DNA of 64,000 bases from Chitinophagales bacterium (GTDB lineage Bacteria; Bacteroidota; Bacteroidia; Chitinophagales; Chitinophagaceae). How positions within the stretch are numbered: the stretch's first letter is position 1; every line of letters begins with the position of its first letter. Shown here in pieces: positions 27,085 through 36,661 of this stretch. A program made the translations under genes and the position numbers. Location of the stretch: contig JAFLBN010000001.1 of NCBI GenBank assembly GCA_017303395.1, positions 186,001-250,000 of the forward strand, read 5' to 3'. A model generated the notes under the pieces. That model had not been told where the DNA came from. It did not search any database and saw nothing but the letters and a program-made list of their open reading frames with translations.

Positions 27085-27783
27085 TTAGCCGACGTGTGCC
27101 TCTCTTTGTAGCAATTTAACATCTGTGAAAGAAATATACTTTCTATCTACCTCCAGTAGTCCGTCCTGTGCAAACTGATTAATCATTGTAGTAACTGTCT
27201 GTCTGCTTGTGCCTGTAAGACGCGCTATGTCTTCGTGAGTGAAATAGTTTTCTATCCTGCAAGTGTTACTCTGGTTGGTTAGCTTATGCTGCAGTATAGT
27301 CCAGAAAAAGTATAGTATGCGTGTTCTTGCATCCCTTTGCAATAGATTTATTAAGCGATGATCGATACGGCGCAATTGCTGACCTACTTTCTTTGAAAAT
27401 ACGATGCCTAAATCAGGCCTTCTCATAAGGAGTTTTTCAAAGTCATTAATTGTAAATGCACAGAGAATAGTATCTACCTTATATGCTTGTGCAAACTCTC
27501 CCCGCATATTATTGCGTTCCAATGTTATTTGACCAAAAACATCGCCCGGCTGCAAAATATCTTTTATAATCTCATTACCCTCATCATCAATATTACCAAT
27601 CTTCACATAGCCTTCTTTCACGAAGTATAGTTTGTTATGGCATTGTGCATCAAAGTATATATATGCGCTTCTATCTGCAATAATGAAGTTGTGGCAAATA
27701 TTAAGGTCCACATAGTCATCATCAGACAACTGAGCAAGAAAATCATTTTTTCGAATAATCAATAATGTATCATCAATACTCAT
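27085..27783 (-). CDS. Full-length Crp/Fnr-family regulator
   Basis: 232 residues. Jelly-roll sensor (about 25-120; CHNKLYFVKEGYVKIGNIDD), dimer helix with FFWTIL, and a complete winged HTH (YFTHEDIARLTGTSRQTVTT, then GLLEVDRKYISF). It is the only full-size Crp/Fnr protein in the window and the best local candidate to recognise the Fnr-like dyads of the nor/nos promoters. It carries no Cys cluster. It is the last gene of the DinB-NRDE-ATP-grasp-LysE unit (9 nt gap). Confidence 0.9.
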   Translation of the reverse strand: MSIDDTLLIIRKNDFLAQLSDDDYVDLNICHNFIIADRSAYIYFDAQCHNKLYFVKEGYVKIGNIDDEGNEIIKDILQPGDVFGQITLERNNMRGEFAQAYKVDTILCAFTINDFEKLLMRRPDLGIVFSKKVGQQLRRIDHRLINLLQRDARTRILYFFWTILQHKLTNQSNTCRIENYFTHEDIARLTGTSRQTVTTMINQFAQDGLLEVDRKYISFTDVKLLQREAHVG

Positions 27784-27792
27784 AAGATAAAA

Positions 27793-28416
27793 TTAAGCAT
27801 TTGTACATAAGCTCCACACCTGATAAATTGCCAATAAAAGAAATAAAACTCCCATCAACAAATTAGTCCTTTGGGTATTCGATTTAATATAATTTGAAAG
27901 TCTTTTACCAAACAAAATGAAAATAAACAGCGCCAAAAAAGTACCTACACCTGCTGATAGTGCAAAAACATTGTAATACACATTCCCTTCTGTCAATATT
28001 TTAGTACCTGTCAGGTAAACAGCCCACCCTGCCCAAAAAGGTATTTGCAACGGATTAATAGCACTAAGAATCATACCCAGTAATAATGGATTCGTTGTTT
28101 GTATAACAGGTGCATATCCCTTTTTCTTATTAGTAGGAGAAAAACTATTTACTGCCAGTAAAACAAACAACAAGACAACACCCCATTGCAAAGTATTAAA
28201 AAGGCTTTTGTTACTTATTACCCAATTAATAAAGAATAATGAGACACGCAGGTATACAATCTCTATCAATACCACCCCAAGCGCAAAATAACTGGCAGCA
28301 TTGATACCTTTCTTTGCTGCTATGTACATTGCCGTTATATTTAAGTTACCTAATGGCAAACTACCAACAAGACTAATACCAACTGCTGCAAACGAAGACT
28401 GAATAATTGGGCTCAT
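27793..28416 (-). CDS. LysE/RhtB-family amino-acid exporter
   Basis: 207 residues and six predicted membrane helices. The LysE-family N-terminus is GISLVGSLPLGNLNITAMYI, with the proline/glycine-rich NPLQIPFWAGW segment in the fourth helix. The family exports amino acids or derivatives. It is 2 nt downstream of the ATP-grasp gene, suggesting that it may export the product of that ligase (inference). Confidence 0.82.
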   Translation of the reverse strand: MSPIIQSSFAAVGISLVGSLPLGNLNITAMYIAAKKGINAASYFALGVVLIEIVYLRVSLFFINWVISNKSLFNTLQWGVVLLFVLLAVNSFSPTNKKKGYAPVIQTTNPLLLGMILSAINPLQIPFWAGWAVYLTGTKILTEGNVYYNVFALSAGVGTFLALFIFILFGKRLSNYIKSNTQRTNLLMGVLFLLLAIYQVWSLCTNA

Positions 28417-28418
28417 GG

Positions 28419-29474
28419 CTATAAATTTGCTGACATTAATTGCGCCTCAATTTCTTTGAATGTAGCTATTTCCTTTCTACCTTCTTGCAGCGTCAGATAC
28501 GCTGTTCCTTTTTGATTATTCGCATTGCAAATTCTAAACAGAATATTCCAATGGCGTATTATCTCCTTCCAGGCAAACAGAATAGAGTGTGACGGATCAT
28601 ATATATGCGTTGGCTCGCTACCACTACCGTTTAACTCAATTATTGAAAAGTTTTTGCCCGCCTGCAAATCTTCCCAGGAATCAAACTTAATGTCCAATCT
28701 TCCAAAGTAAAAACCATCTATATTTCTACAAACATCATCGATTATAGTAGTGAGCTGATCTGTTATTTTATCTGACACATCTGTAAACTTTGAACCTCGG
28801 GAGTGATTTCCATAAGGGACTAATACAATTCTCTCATCTTTAATAGGTATATACCCTAATCGTTCTTTATGTAATTTATATATCTGTTTCCATTGCAGCA
28901 GATAGCGTGCATTTTGTTTCACCAACTGTTCCATAGTGCGTATGCCATCACCTATGATTGTTATAGGCTCTTTATTAACGATACCTGAAATAAATCCTGA
29001 TTTTTCATGCGGCATTCGGTAATAAAACAGACCTATTTCATTTTCCCATGCAATATATTCTTGTACTAAAAATGGTACTGGTACATGTGAAAGGTATGTT
29101 TCCAGTTCATTCAAGCTATTTATTTTCTTAACTCCTATCCCTCTTTCTCCATAATCTGGTTTGGCAATAGCCGGAAAAGCTATCCCCATTGCATTCATCA
29201 TTTCTGATATGGCGTCTATAGATGTGCCTATTTCGCAATAACAAGTGGCAGGGTATAATCCTTGTGGCAATAATTTATAAACATCGTTCTTACTCTCCAT
29301 GATAAATCCACCATTGCGAATTGATGGATTTGCAGCTGTAAGAAAGAAAAAAGAACGAGCTCTTATACTAAGCCATAGCCAGTATGGGTATAATGGAAGA
29401 TATACCAAAGTACTATTCCAATATTCCCAATTAAACAAACGTATGAAAAACGGATGGTGAAATAAACGTCTCAT
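28419..29474 (-). CDS. ATP-grasp ligase-like protein
   Basis: 351 residues. ATP-grasp elements: AKPDYGERGIGVKKI (phosphate loop), PFLVQEYIAWENEIGLFYY (purine-binding), FYFGRLDIKF and IIELNGSGSEPTH (metal-binding Asp/Glu/Asn). The N-terminus has an amphipathic/hydrophobic stretch (LVYLPLYPYWLWLSI) suggesting membrane contact. ATP-grasp enzymes join carboxylates to amines or thiols. The substrate is not deducible; the LysE exporter downstream suggests an amino-acid-like product. Confidence 0.82.
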   Translation of the reverse strand: MRRLFHHPFFIRLFNWEYWNSTLVYLPLYPYWLWLSIRARSFFFLTAANPSIRNGGFIMESKNDVYKLLPQGLYPATCYCEIGTSIDAISEMMNAMGIAFPAIAKPDYGERGIGVKKINSLNELETYLSHVPVPFLVQEYIAWENEIGLFYYRMPHEKSGFISGIVNKEPITIIGDGIRTMEQLVKQNARYLLQWKQIYKLHKERLGYIPIKDERIVLVPYGNHSRGSKFTDVSDKITDQLTTIIDDVCRNIDGFYFGRLDIKFDSWEDLQAGKNFSIIELNGSGSEPTHIYDPSHSILFAWKEIIRHWNILFRICNANNQKGTAYLTLQEGRKEIATFKEIEAQLMSANL

Positions 29475-29480
29475 AATAAT

Positions 29481-30197
29481 CTAGCTATTTGCAAACAACC
29501 ATTCGTTTACAGATTCTACTCCGGTAAGCATATCATTGTAATACATAACTGATTTTTCAGTTGTCAGCTCAATCCCGGTGATACTTACAGTTTTCAATAA
29601 GCCGTTTCTGTTCATTCTCAAATCAATTTGCTCATCACCTTCACCACCAAAACGATGAAAATCAAGAATTGATTCTATTGTCCTGCTGCTGCTTTCTTCT
29701 AACCATATGTTGAACCATTCCTCACGCTTTTCTCTTACTTCCTTATCATACAATGTTACTGAAGACCATATGTATGGTAATGTCGGGTCTATTTCTTCAA
29801 TGCAGGCATTTTTACCGTCCCAGATAGCTTCAAACAGCTGGTTGTTATCCCATATCACCAGTGTGAATGGCTCAATATTATCCAGGTTAGTTTTCTTGAA
29901 CTGCATGCTGGGAAAGGAAGCATCAAAAATATCAAGGAATACCAAGCCTCTGCTTTTTTTGTATGGTGGATTATGATGATGCTTTTCTTTCGCACCATTC
30001 AGCAACACCATAGCATTGCCGTTGTTATGCAATGCTATCCATGTACCACCGGCTTTGCCATCTTTAGGGAACAATATTTTACCGGTAGACATTTTTTCAA
30101 CTACAGGCGATGAAGCAGCACGCCTTTGTAGCTGTTCATCCCTGTTTGACGTTAGGAATACCTTATCTCCCGATGGCAAAAATGTTACTGTGCACAT
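29481..30197 (-). CDS. NRDE (TANGO2-like) family protein
   Basis: 238 residues starting MCTVTFLPSGDKVFLTSNRDE, the hallmark of the NRDE family. The N-terminal Cys2 directly after Met suggests an Ntn-type nucleophile (inference). GGTWIALHNNGNAMVLLNG is also conserved. TANGO2-type proteins are linked in other organisms with haem or lipid handling. Its start overlaps the upstream DinB-like gene by 13 nt. Confidence 0.85.
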   Translation of the reverse strand: MCTVTFLPSGDKVFLTSNRDEQLQRRAASSPVVEKMSTGKILFPKDGKAGGTWIALHNNGNAMVLLNGAKEKHHHNPPYKKSRGLVFLDIFDASFPSMQFKKTNLDNIEPFTLVIWDNNQLFEAIWDGKNACIEEIDPTLPYIWSSVTLYDKEVREKREEWFNIWLEESSSRTIESILDFHRFGGEGDEQIDLRMNRNGLLKTVSITGIELTTEKSVMYYNDMLTGVESVNEWLFANS

Positions 30198-30679
30198 TTT
30201 CTTCTGTATTCAATAGTCGAAGGCGCTACACCAAATTTCTCTGAAAGGGTAATTGACGTTAATTCGTTTATACCTACGCGTATCAATGCCATATGGTGGA
30301 TGGCATGTTCCAGATTATATATCAACTCTCTATTGTAAGAGCTATTAACGTTAATCATAGTCTTACCGTCAAACTCTGCTTCCAAAGTCAGTTGTTTATC
30401 TTCTTTATAAATATCGCCAAGTATGTCCTCGATACATAATATAGCTATTTCCCTGTCGGTTTCAATCCGCGTGTCTCTTTTTCTGTTTTCATAATTAACC
30501 GTACCATCCAAATACCCGTTATGCAGACATTGAAATAGCTCAATGATATGCCGTGTATGCTGGCCAATTGTTGCACCAGAAAGATTTACAGAACACGTGG
30601 AGTATTCTTCTTGGCTCATTTGCGCAATAACATCTGCCAGCTCATTTAACACATTGCTGATAATTTCTGATTGTTGCAT
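30185..30679 (-). CDS. DinB-like four-helix protein
   Basis: 164 residues. DinB-type pattern: TIGQHTRHIIELFQCL with two His, and NLEHAIHHMALIRVGI with the HxxHH metal-ligand motif. It is a likely metal-dependent helical-bundle enzyme of unknown substrate, and it heads the NRDE/ATP-grasp/LysE/Crp unit. Confidence 0.75.
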   Translation of the reverse strand: MQQSEIISNVLNELADVIAQMSQEEYSTCSVNLSGATIGQHTRHIIELFQCLHNGYLDGTVNYENRKRDTRIETDREIAILCIEDILGDIYKEDKQLTLEAEFDGKTMINVNSSYNRELIYNLEHAIHHMALIRVGINELTSITLSEKFGVAPSTIEYRRKCAQ

Positions 30680-30712
30680 ACTTAGTAATACAAATTGCTA
30701 GCTGTAAGGTAT

Positions 30713-31165
30713 TTATTTGAATTTTGACCAGTTTGCATCTGCTTTGCTTTTAAGCTTTGCTTCATCTTTATTCCAGCTTTTCAACGTATTGTTGAAGTAC
30801 TTATTATAAAACAGATAAAGTTTCTTGTCTATGATCTTAAATGTTTCAGGATCAACTTCTACTTTTTCTCCCTTAGCCCCCATCGCGTAGGCACACCAGC
30901 CACCATACTGTGGCTCATAATTTGTAGGGCTCTTCTTGAACTGTTCAAGATTAGTAGCATTTTTAAAGTAGTATACTACACCTTGATATTGAAATGTATA
31001 TGTTTTATCACCCTCAACAGGCTTGCCAGTAAAATAGCTGACAGGATCATATCCCTTAATTGCAAGTCCGTTTTCAAGGTTGAAATTTTTTTGCCTTTGT
31101 TGTGCAGATTGTGCATGTACAATTCCAAAACTGCATACCAACACTACTACAAGTAGCGACTTCAT
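30713..31165 (-). CDS. Exported YHS-domain protein
   Basis: 150 residues. Signal peptide MKSLLVVVLVCSFGIVHA. The YHS domain covers LAIKGYDPVSYFTGKPVEG through FKKSPTNYEPQYGGWCAYAM, with a conserved Cys in GGWCA. YHS domains bind metals (often Cu or haem-linked) and occur in periplasmic proteins. It is upstream of the DinB operon with a 33-nt gap. Confidence 0.87.
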   Translation of the reverse strand: MKSLLVVVLVCSFGIVHAQSAQQRQKNFNLENGLAIKGYDPVSYFTGKPVEGDKTYTFQYQGVVYYFKNATNLEQFKKSPTNYEPQYGGWCAYAMGAKGEKVEVDPETFKIIDKKLYLFYNKYFNNTLKSWNKDEAKLKSKADANWSKFK

Positions 31166-31230
31166 ATATTATTAATTTGAACAAATTTCCGATTATTGCA
31201 ACCTGTAGTTTGTCAGCTACAAGACAAATA

Positions 31231-32214
31231 CTATTCTTTAACAATAGTCTTATAATACACTCCTGCCCTGTCGGCTATCCTAATACTATAAACACCTGCA
31301 GGAAGAAAATCTATATTGTAAGTTGCAGACAGGCTATGCTGTTTAATAGTTTTCATCAATTTCCCGATAGCATTATATACCGATATTACAGAAGGCTCTT
31401 TGACCTCGACAGTAATTACACTGTTGGTCGGATTAGGATAAATAATACCATCTGTTGGTTGATTTGTTTTACCGATACCTGTCATTCCTTTCAGGTTTGC
31501 AGACTTTGTAACCTGCACTATTTCCTTATTCGCATCTTGCAGCATCGCAACGACATTCATCCTGTTTGCTATCCATGCAGAATTCAGGGCTATAGTTTGA
31601 GTATACACAATCGAGTCTCCGATGTTTGAGGGCGCAGTGATATTCATTGGTGCGCCCCACACAGATTTTCTAAACACATCATAGTGTTTCGTCTCCCCGT
31701 TGGCAGCATTGAAGAACAGTGTATCTTCTGTTAGTGCTGCGTACAATTGTAGCGATGACAACGAGCTGGATGATACCTTTTTTAGCTTTACTGAGACCGT
31801 TATACTACTGCTACCTGATGGAGTTAATTTAGCTTCTATTTCAAAAGCACTGTTTTGGCCTAATTCTGATTGGAATATGGATGCATTGTTATAGTTAGTG
31901 CTGGAAGCAACTACTTTACCCTGTATTACCAATCTAGGGGTAGCTCCGTAGATACTGTAGTAATTTGTTCTGTCGTCATTCTCTTGTTTGTTATGCTGGT
32001 TTAACGGACATGCTGCATAGGGAGCACTTGGGTGATAGGCAATATGAATGACTTGTGGGAATTGAACTCTGTTTGTGTAAAATCCCGGATTTCTGGACGC
32101 ACATATACTACAATAGGTGTTTGTAAAATGCTCTACAATTACGTTTTTAGTAACCTGGCTGAAGGCTGAGTATTGGGTCAATGTTGCAGCTATTATGAAA
32201 ACAATTTTCCTCAT
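31231..32214 (-). CDS. Omp28-like thioredoxin-fold protein with T9SS sorting domain
   Basis: 327 residues. Signal peptide to FSQ, then VEHFTNTYCSICASRNPGFY: the CSIC motif near the mature start is the Omp28 thioredoxin-like site. The C-terminal about 75 residues (IIYPNPTNSVITVEVKEPS... to YYKTIVKE) are a T9SS type A sorting domain. It is paralogous in plan to 3950-5086 and is 20 nt downstream of the beta-barrel gene in one transcript. Confidence 0.86.
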   Translation of the reverse strand: MRKIVFIIAATLTQYSAFSQVTKNVIVEHFTNTYCSICASRNPGFYTNRVQFPQVIHIAYHPSAPYAACPLNQHNKQENDDRTNYYSIYGATPRLVIQGKVVASSTNYNNASIFQSELGQNSAFEIEAKLTPSGSSSITVSVKLKKVSSSSLSSLQLYAALTEDTLFFNAANGETKHYDVFRKSVWGAPMNITAPSNIGDSIVYTQTIALNSAWIANRMNVVAMLQDANKEIVQVTKSANLKGMTGIGKTNQPTDGIIYPNPTNSVITVEVKEPSVISVYNAIGKLMKTIKQHSLSATYNIDFLPAGVYSIRIADRAGVYYKTIVKE

Positions 32215-32234
32215 TTTATTATTAGTTTTTTATA

Positions 32235-33170
32235 TTATTTTTTCTTTCTAAAGAAGTACGTAGCGCGTGGTGTGATGACAAAAGCACGTGTCAGTCCGTC
32301 GGGTCTATAGTCACGCACTATTACAGGAGCTCCTACACCTGCCTCAAAACGCCAGTTTTTATAGTCCCGGTAATAATTAAATGTAAGGTTAAGCGTAAGC
32401 CCCCCACTACCTACAGCCTCTATATTATTACCTGCTAGTGTTGTTATTTTATCATTTCCTAAATGATATATAAGAAGTGTACTGGCAGATATACCACTGA
32501 GTTTCCAATCCTTATCATATTCAAGTCGTAATAGGGCATCCCCTTTTCTTATCAGTTTTCGTGATGAGAAGTATTGTTGGTAAGAAGTATCTGTACTAAA
32601 ATAGGCTCCTGAGTAATATTGATTGTCATTGTAGCTGACGATAGGCTGCTGCAACCCAACTGCGAGTACGTAATGTTTTTTATATCTGATATTCAGGCCT
32701 GCTATAATATCTGTTGTGCCTAAGTTGGGCTGATATGGCATAGGCAGCGGAAGGCCATTTTTGTCTTTGAGATTTGATTTGCCAGGACTTATCCTTCCAC
32801 CGATAGTACTCTTAATATACCATATGTCATTTTGCTTGTAGATACCTTGTGTGTAGGTGGCGATAATATCACCTATTCCTGAAGCTGTGCCAAGATTTCC
32901 GGTAGCTATGTAATAAGGCAATTTTATTTCGACTGAACTATTAGCAGATAAATTCTTGCCAATTTCCAATTGTGGTATAAAAACGATAGTTCCTTGCTCA
33001 CCATAACCGACTGCTCCTGACATGCCTATACTTCCGAAATCCTTCACAGAGCCAGTATGATTCCCAGTTTTTAATGCCCCAGCTGTACAAAAGCCTGCAT
33101 CAGCACAACCTTGTGCTTTAATATTTGTAGAAGCAAGTACAAAAAACAAGAATAATATGCCTTTTCTCAT
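32235..33170 (-). CDS. Outer-membrane beta-barrel protein (transporter-like)
   Basis: The frame is open from 33191; the Met at 33170 (MRKGILFLFFVLASTNIKAQ) gives a clean signal peptide. About 311 residues. CADAGFCTAG lies near the mature start, followed by alternating amphipathic strands and an aromatic C-terminus (ITPRATYFF), as in phenol-degradation-type/transporter barrels. It is co-transcribed with the Omp28-like gene, so the pair may act together at the outer membrane. Confidence 0.75.
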   Translation of the reverse strand: MRKGILFLFFVLASTNIKAQGCADAGFCTAGALKTGNHTGSVKDFGSIGMSGAVGYGEQGTIVFIPQLEIGKNLSANSSVEIKLPYYIATGNLGTASGIGDIIATYTQGIYKQNDIWYIKSTIGGRISPGKSNLKDKNGLPLPMPYQPNLGTTDIIAGLNIRYKKHYVLAVGLQQPIVSYNDNQYYSGAYFSTDTSYQQYFSSRKLIRKGDALLRLEYDKDWKLSGISASTLLIYHLGNDKITTLAGNNIEAVGSGGLTLNLTFNYYRDYKNWRFEAGVGAPVIVRDYRPDGLTRAFVITPRATYFFRKKK

Positions 33171-33399
33171 GCAGTCAATTTGTTTTGACAAAAATCAAAA
33201 GCCTAAACTGACTAAATTGTCGCCCAAGCGACTATTTAATTATTATGAAGCTAATGTGACATTTTTATATGGTTGAAAGCTCTACTTAGGCTAACAAATC
33301 AGAAATATGCTTATGTCATATCTCCACGAGATATCGAACCCTTAAAACTATAGATTTCAACAGGTTATAAATAACAATAAAAACTTGATGGAAAAGTCG

Positions 33400-33667
33400 A
33401 ACCCCTGAAAAACCGCAACTGTAGCGACTTTCAGGGGTTGATGATTTTGTAGAGTGGAGTCTACGGAACGAGTGTCGAACCAATTGAAGGATTTTTTCTG
33501 GCGTATATACCCATTGAAAGACAGTGTAGGCTTGAATTTAAGCGGTTTGTACTGAGGTGATTTTTAAAACTCGTTCAAAATATAAAATTTTAGAAAACTG
33601 GCGATTATTAATAATATGAGCCTGACAAACCTAAAAACTTAGGAGCCGGACTGGCTCCTAAGTTTTT
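33400..33667. repeat. Dispersed repeat copy 5 (two hairpins and core, no arm block)
   Basis: Left hairpin 33400-33439. Core 33455-33620 with complementary ends GAACGAGT (33466-33473) and ACTCGTTC (33569-33576). Second hairpin 33633-33667 with stem AAAAACTTAGGAGCC and its complement. The second stem differs from the GATAAAGGAGCC version on both sides, that is, compensatory change. No TGTAGCA block follows before the receptor gene. Confidence 0.85.
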
Positions 33668-33749
33668 AATGTGCTTAGACTGCAATTCTAACACAAGAGA
33701 GTATAAACTTTACCCCTGATAACACAGTGATGCTTTTCATTTACAGTTA

Positions 33750-36152
33750 TTAGAATTTGTAATTGTACCCTACTCTGAAAACCTGTGTTTCATAATAATC
33801 CGTGCTTAAATAATTGAAGCCATCACCCTGTACTTGTTTTTTGATGCGTAGTGTGTTGGCAATATCCGTCGCATTCAGGAACAGTTCGCCCTTGCCTTTC
33901 TGTACGGCTTTTTTCACACCCATATCTATAGAAAAGCGACTGTAGATTTTACCCTGCGGTATAATATCTGGTGCAAGGTAAATGGCCGTGAGCTGTGCAT
34001 CTGTTTTATATGGCAGATGGAATAGACCATTAAGCTTTACATTGCCCGAAAACATCTCTTGCTTTGCAGCAGTGAACGTATTTTGCTGTGGGTATTTATT
34101 CACTACAGTAAATGCTTCTATCTCGTTTCTGTAACCTGTGGCATTAAGGCTAAGCAATACTTTCTTGCCTATATTGTAAGACAGTAACATTTCAAGCCCT
34201 GTATTATAACTCCTGCCTGCATTCTGGAAAATGTTGTAAATAAGTGTACTGCCTGGCACCACGCTTGCAATACGCGTGATTGTGGCATCCATAATTTTGT
34301 GGTAAGCAGCACTGTAGAAGTAGCCATTGCTCCAGTTTGTTTTATAGCCAAGCTCAAGCGAATTGGTAAACTGCGGCGCCAGTGCAGGGTTACCCACTTT
34401 TATTATCTCCGCATCATCATACTTTGGGAAGATACGGATATCCACCTCATTCGGTCTATCTACTCGCCTGTTGTAGAAAAATGATATTCTATTCTTGTCA
34501 TTCAGCTTGTATGCCAGCCTAAGATTTGGGAAAGGCTGCGTGTAGTTATATCCATCACTTTTGTAAGTGTTGTGGTTAGGATTCACATCGTACTGCACAG
34601 CCACATATTCTACACGCACACCTGCTTCCAGTTCAAACTTCTTATTCTCAAAAACATAGTTACCATATAGTGCTGGGATGGTCTCTGTATAGTTTGCCCA
34701 GCCACCAGCATTGGTATCGAGCGGAGAATTAAGCCCCGGAATAAAACGCATATTAACAGGGATGTATCTGTAGCGAAATTTCAAGCCACCTTCTATACGC
34801 CCATATTTTAATGGTTGCACATAGTCTGCACTAAAATCGGCCACATGCTCATCAGACAATAGCTTGAAAGAATCTAACCCTGTATAAGTCGGCAATATAT
34901 TCGTGAAGAAATACTGTTCGTTTTCGCGGTGGTAGGTGTAGTTGCCTGAAACGGACAATGAGCGCCCAGGTTGTTTGAATTTATGCTGCCAACCAACAGA
35001 CGCGGTAGCGGTTGTCTTCAGCTCGTCTTCAATAAAGCGCCATAAGCGTTGGCGTTGAGACAAGTCGCTATTAAAGAAAGGTTCATCACCATTATCCAGT
35101 ATTTTCTCACTGCTGAACAGTACAGACGCATTAATGGTATTCTGATCATTCACATAATAATCAAGCCCGGTTTTACCTGTTACAACATTCGTTGTCCTGT
35201 TTCTTACAGTCTGTTGTTTTACCACCGTACCATTATCATAATACCTGTCAACAAACTCATTTTTATTCAGAGTTTTTGTGTACAGATTATCTGCCTGCAG
35301 AAACACATTTACCTTGTTCTTTCTGTAATTGAGAGATATAGAAGGATTGAGCTTGGGCGTAGCCGTATACTGCTGCCTGATGGTTGGATAATTTTCCTGT
35401 TTCACCCACAGAGCACCTGCGCCTGCCATCATACCAATCTTACCATTCAAGCCTTCTTTCTTTTCTTTCTTGTAAATGATATTGATGATGCCCGCATTTC
35501 CATTCGCATCGTATTTCGATGATGGGTTGTTGATGATTTCAATCCGCTCGATGGCAGATGCAGGTATATTATCCAGCCCCGACTGGCTGCCCATACCCGT
35601 CAGCGCTGTTTGCCTGCCATCTACAAGCACTGAAATCTTATCGCTGCCGCGTAACTGCACTTTGCCATCCTGCACTGTAACACCCGGCAGATTTTTCATA
35701 GCATCCATTACGGAGCCACCCATCTGACTGATGTTATCAGAGACATTGAATGTCTTCTTATCCAACTTAGTGGCTACAGCATCAGCTTTCGATGTTACTA
35801 CAACATCTTGCAGCACTTTGCTGTCTTCTTTCAGTGCTATAGTTCCTGCATCCAGGAATTTGTTCAGCTGGCCAGCAAGTACAGGTTGTCGCACGGTTGT
35901 AAACCCTGCATAACTCACTTCCAGATAGTAACTCTCTGCATTAATATTACCTATTGCAAACCTGCCGTCTTCGCCTGTTATAGTACCAGCTACAAAGCTG
36001 CTGTCTGTTTCTTTTTTCAGTACTACATTGGCATAGGCTATAATCGCATGTGTCTTTTCTTCCTTTACGATGCCTGATATAGTAATGGCATCTGTCTGCG
36101 CATTTGTTATATATGCCATGCATATTAACAAAGCGGTTAATAATCGCTTCAT
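33750..36152 (-). CDS. TonB-dependent receptor (carboxypeptidase-like N-domain, plug, barrel)
   Basis: The frame is open from 36212; the Met at 36152 (MKRLLTALLICMAYITNAQ) gives the signal peptide. About 800 residues. The N-terminal CarboxypepD_reg-like domain is ISGIVKEEKTHAIIAYANV; the plug is NLPGVTVQDGKVQLRGSDKI and VLVDGRQTAL with IERIEIINNPSSKYDANGNAG; and the barrel is of the outer-membrane b-brl type ending VFRVGYNYKF. It imports a ligand across the outer membrane with TonB energy. No substrate partner (SusD) is present. A Cys/His-rich small exported protein is encoded upstream. Confidence 0.9.
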   Translation of the reverse strand: MKRLLTALLICMAYITNAQTDAITISGIVKEEKTHAIIAYANVVLKKETDSSFVAGTITGEDGRFAIGNINAESYYLEVSYAGFTTVRQPVLAGQLNKFLDAGTIALKEDSKVLQDVVVTSKADAVATKLDKKTFNVSDNISQMGGSVMDAMKNLPGVTVQDGKVQLRGSDKISVLVDGRQTALTGMGSQSGLDNIPASAIERIEIINNPSSKYDANGNAGIINIIYKKEKKEGLNGKIGMMAGAGALWVKQENYPTIRQQYTATPKLNPSISLNYRKNKVNVFLQADNLYTKTLNKNEFVDRYYDNGTVVKQQTVRNRTTNVVTGKTGLDYYVNDQNTINASVLFSSEKILDNGDEPFFNSDLSQRQRLWRFIEDELKTTATASVGWQHKFKQPGRSLSVSGNYTYHRENEQYFFTNILPTYTGLDSFKLLSDEHVADFSADYVQPLKYGRIEGGLKFRYRYIPVNMRFIPGLNSPLDTNAGGWANYTETIPALYGNYVFENKKFELEAGVRVEYVAVQYDVNPNHNTYKSDGYNYTQPFPNLRLAYKLNDKNRISFFYNRRVDRPNEVDIRIFPKYDDAEIIKVGNPALAPQFTNSLELGYKTNWSNGYFYSAAYHKIMDATITRIASVVPGSTLIYNIFQNAGRSYNTGLEMLLSYNIGKKVLLSLNATGYRNEIEAFTVVNKYPQQNTFTAAKQEMFSGNVKLNGLFHLPYKTDAQLTAIYLAPDIIPQGKIYSRFSIDMGVKKAVQKGKGELFLNATDIANTLRIKKQVQGDGFNYLSTDYYETQVFRVGYNYKF

Positions 36153-36247
36153 CCTTAATTGTTCTAAATGGTGTTGAATAAATGAATTACCTGAATGCAT
36201 ACACCAATCCATAGTGGACAGATATGCAGTTCGCTAAACGATATTTA

Positions 36248-36661
36248 CTAACACACTATCGGAGGTCGGAAGATATCTGCAAAAAAAGCAGACGTAAAGA
36301 AATTGCTGTTGTATGCAAAATATTGCTTTGCAGGTGCAGCAACGAATGTTTTATTAACTATTACAAATGGATTCAACTGCGGCGCCACACAAACCATTAC
36401 CTGCCCAGTAGCCTGCGATGCCTGAAACGGATCGTGCGGATGGTCGCCTATTGGGCAATCGTACTCGCCTTCCAGCAGGTTCACCACAGATTCCTGATTC
36501 AACAAGTGCTCAAAAACAAAATCGAGCGGAGTAATATCGTGGTCCTCTGCGCTGCAATCAGCATACATCTGGTGCAGGTTACAATGCTGCATGAAGCCGC
36601 CGGGCTGTGTAAGCCCAATAGCTAACAAAAACAGAAGAAATATGCCCAACAGCCGTTGCAT
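36248..36661 (-). CDS. Small exported Cys/His-containing protein
   Basis: The frame starts at 36691; the Met at 36661 (MQRLLGIFLLFLLAIGL) gives a signal peptide. About 137 residues. The mature part has clustered Cys and His (FMQHCNLHQMYADCSAEDHD, YDCPIGDHPHDPF) and ends FFADIFRPPIVC. It has no recognised domain. It is upstream of the TonB receptor on the same strand. Metal binding, possibly with the receptor as metal importer, is inference. Confidence 0.65.
   Translation of the reverse strand: MQRLLGIFLLFLLAIGLTQPGGFMQHCNLHQMYADCSAEDHDITPLDFVFEHLLNQESVVNLLEGEYDCPIGDHPHDPFQASQATGQVMVCVAPQLNPFVIVNKTFVAAPAKQYFAYNSNFFTSAFFADIFRPPIVC

Noticed and set aside
33455-33620. Repeat core as 5S rRNA, tmRNA or a complete tRNA
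   Set aside because: It is about 110-120 nt with paired ends and a T-loop-like GGTTCGA, but no 5S loop motifs, no tmRNA ORF, and the T-stem and acceptor do not pair as a tRNA.
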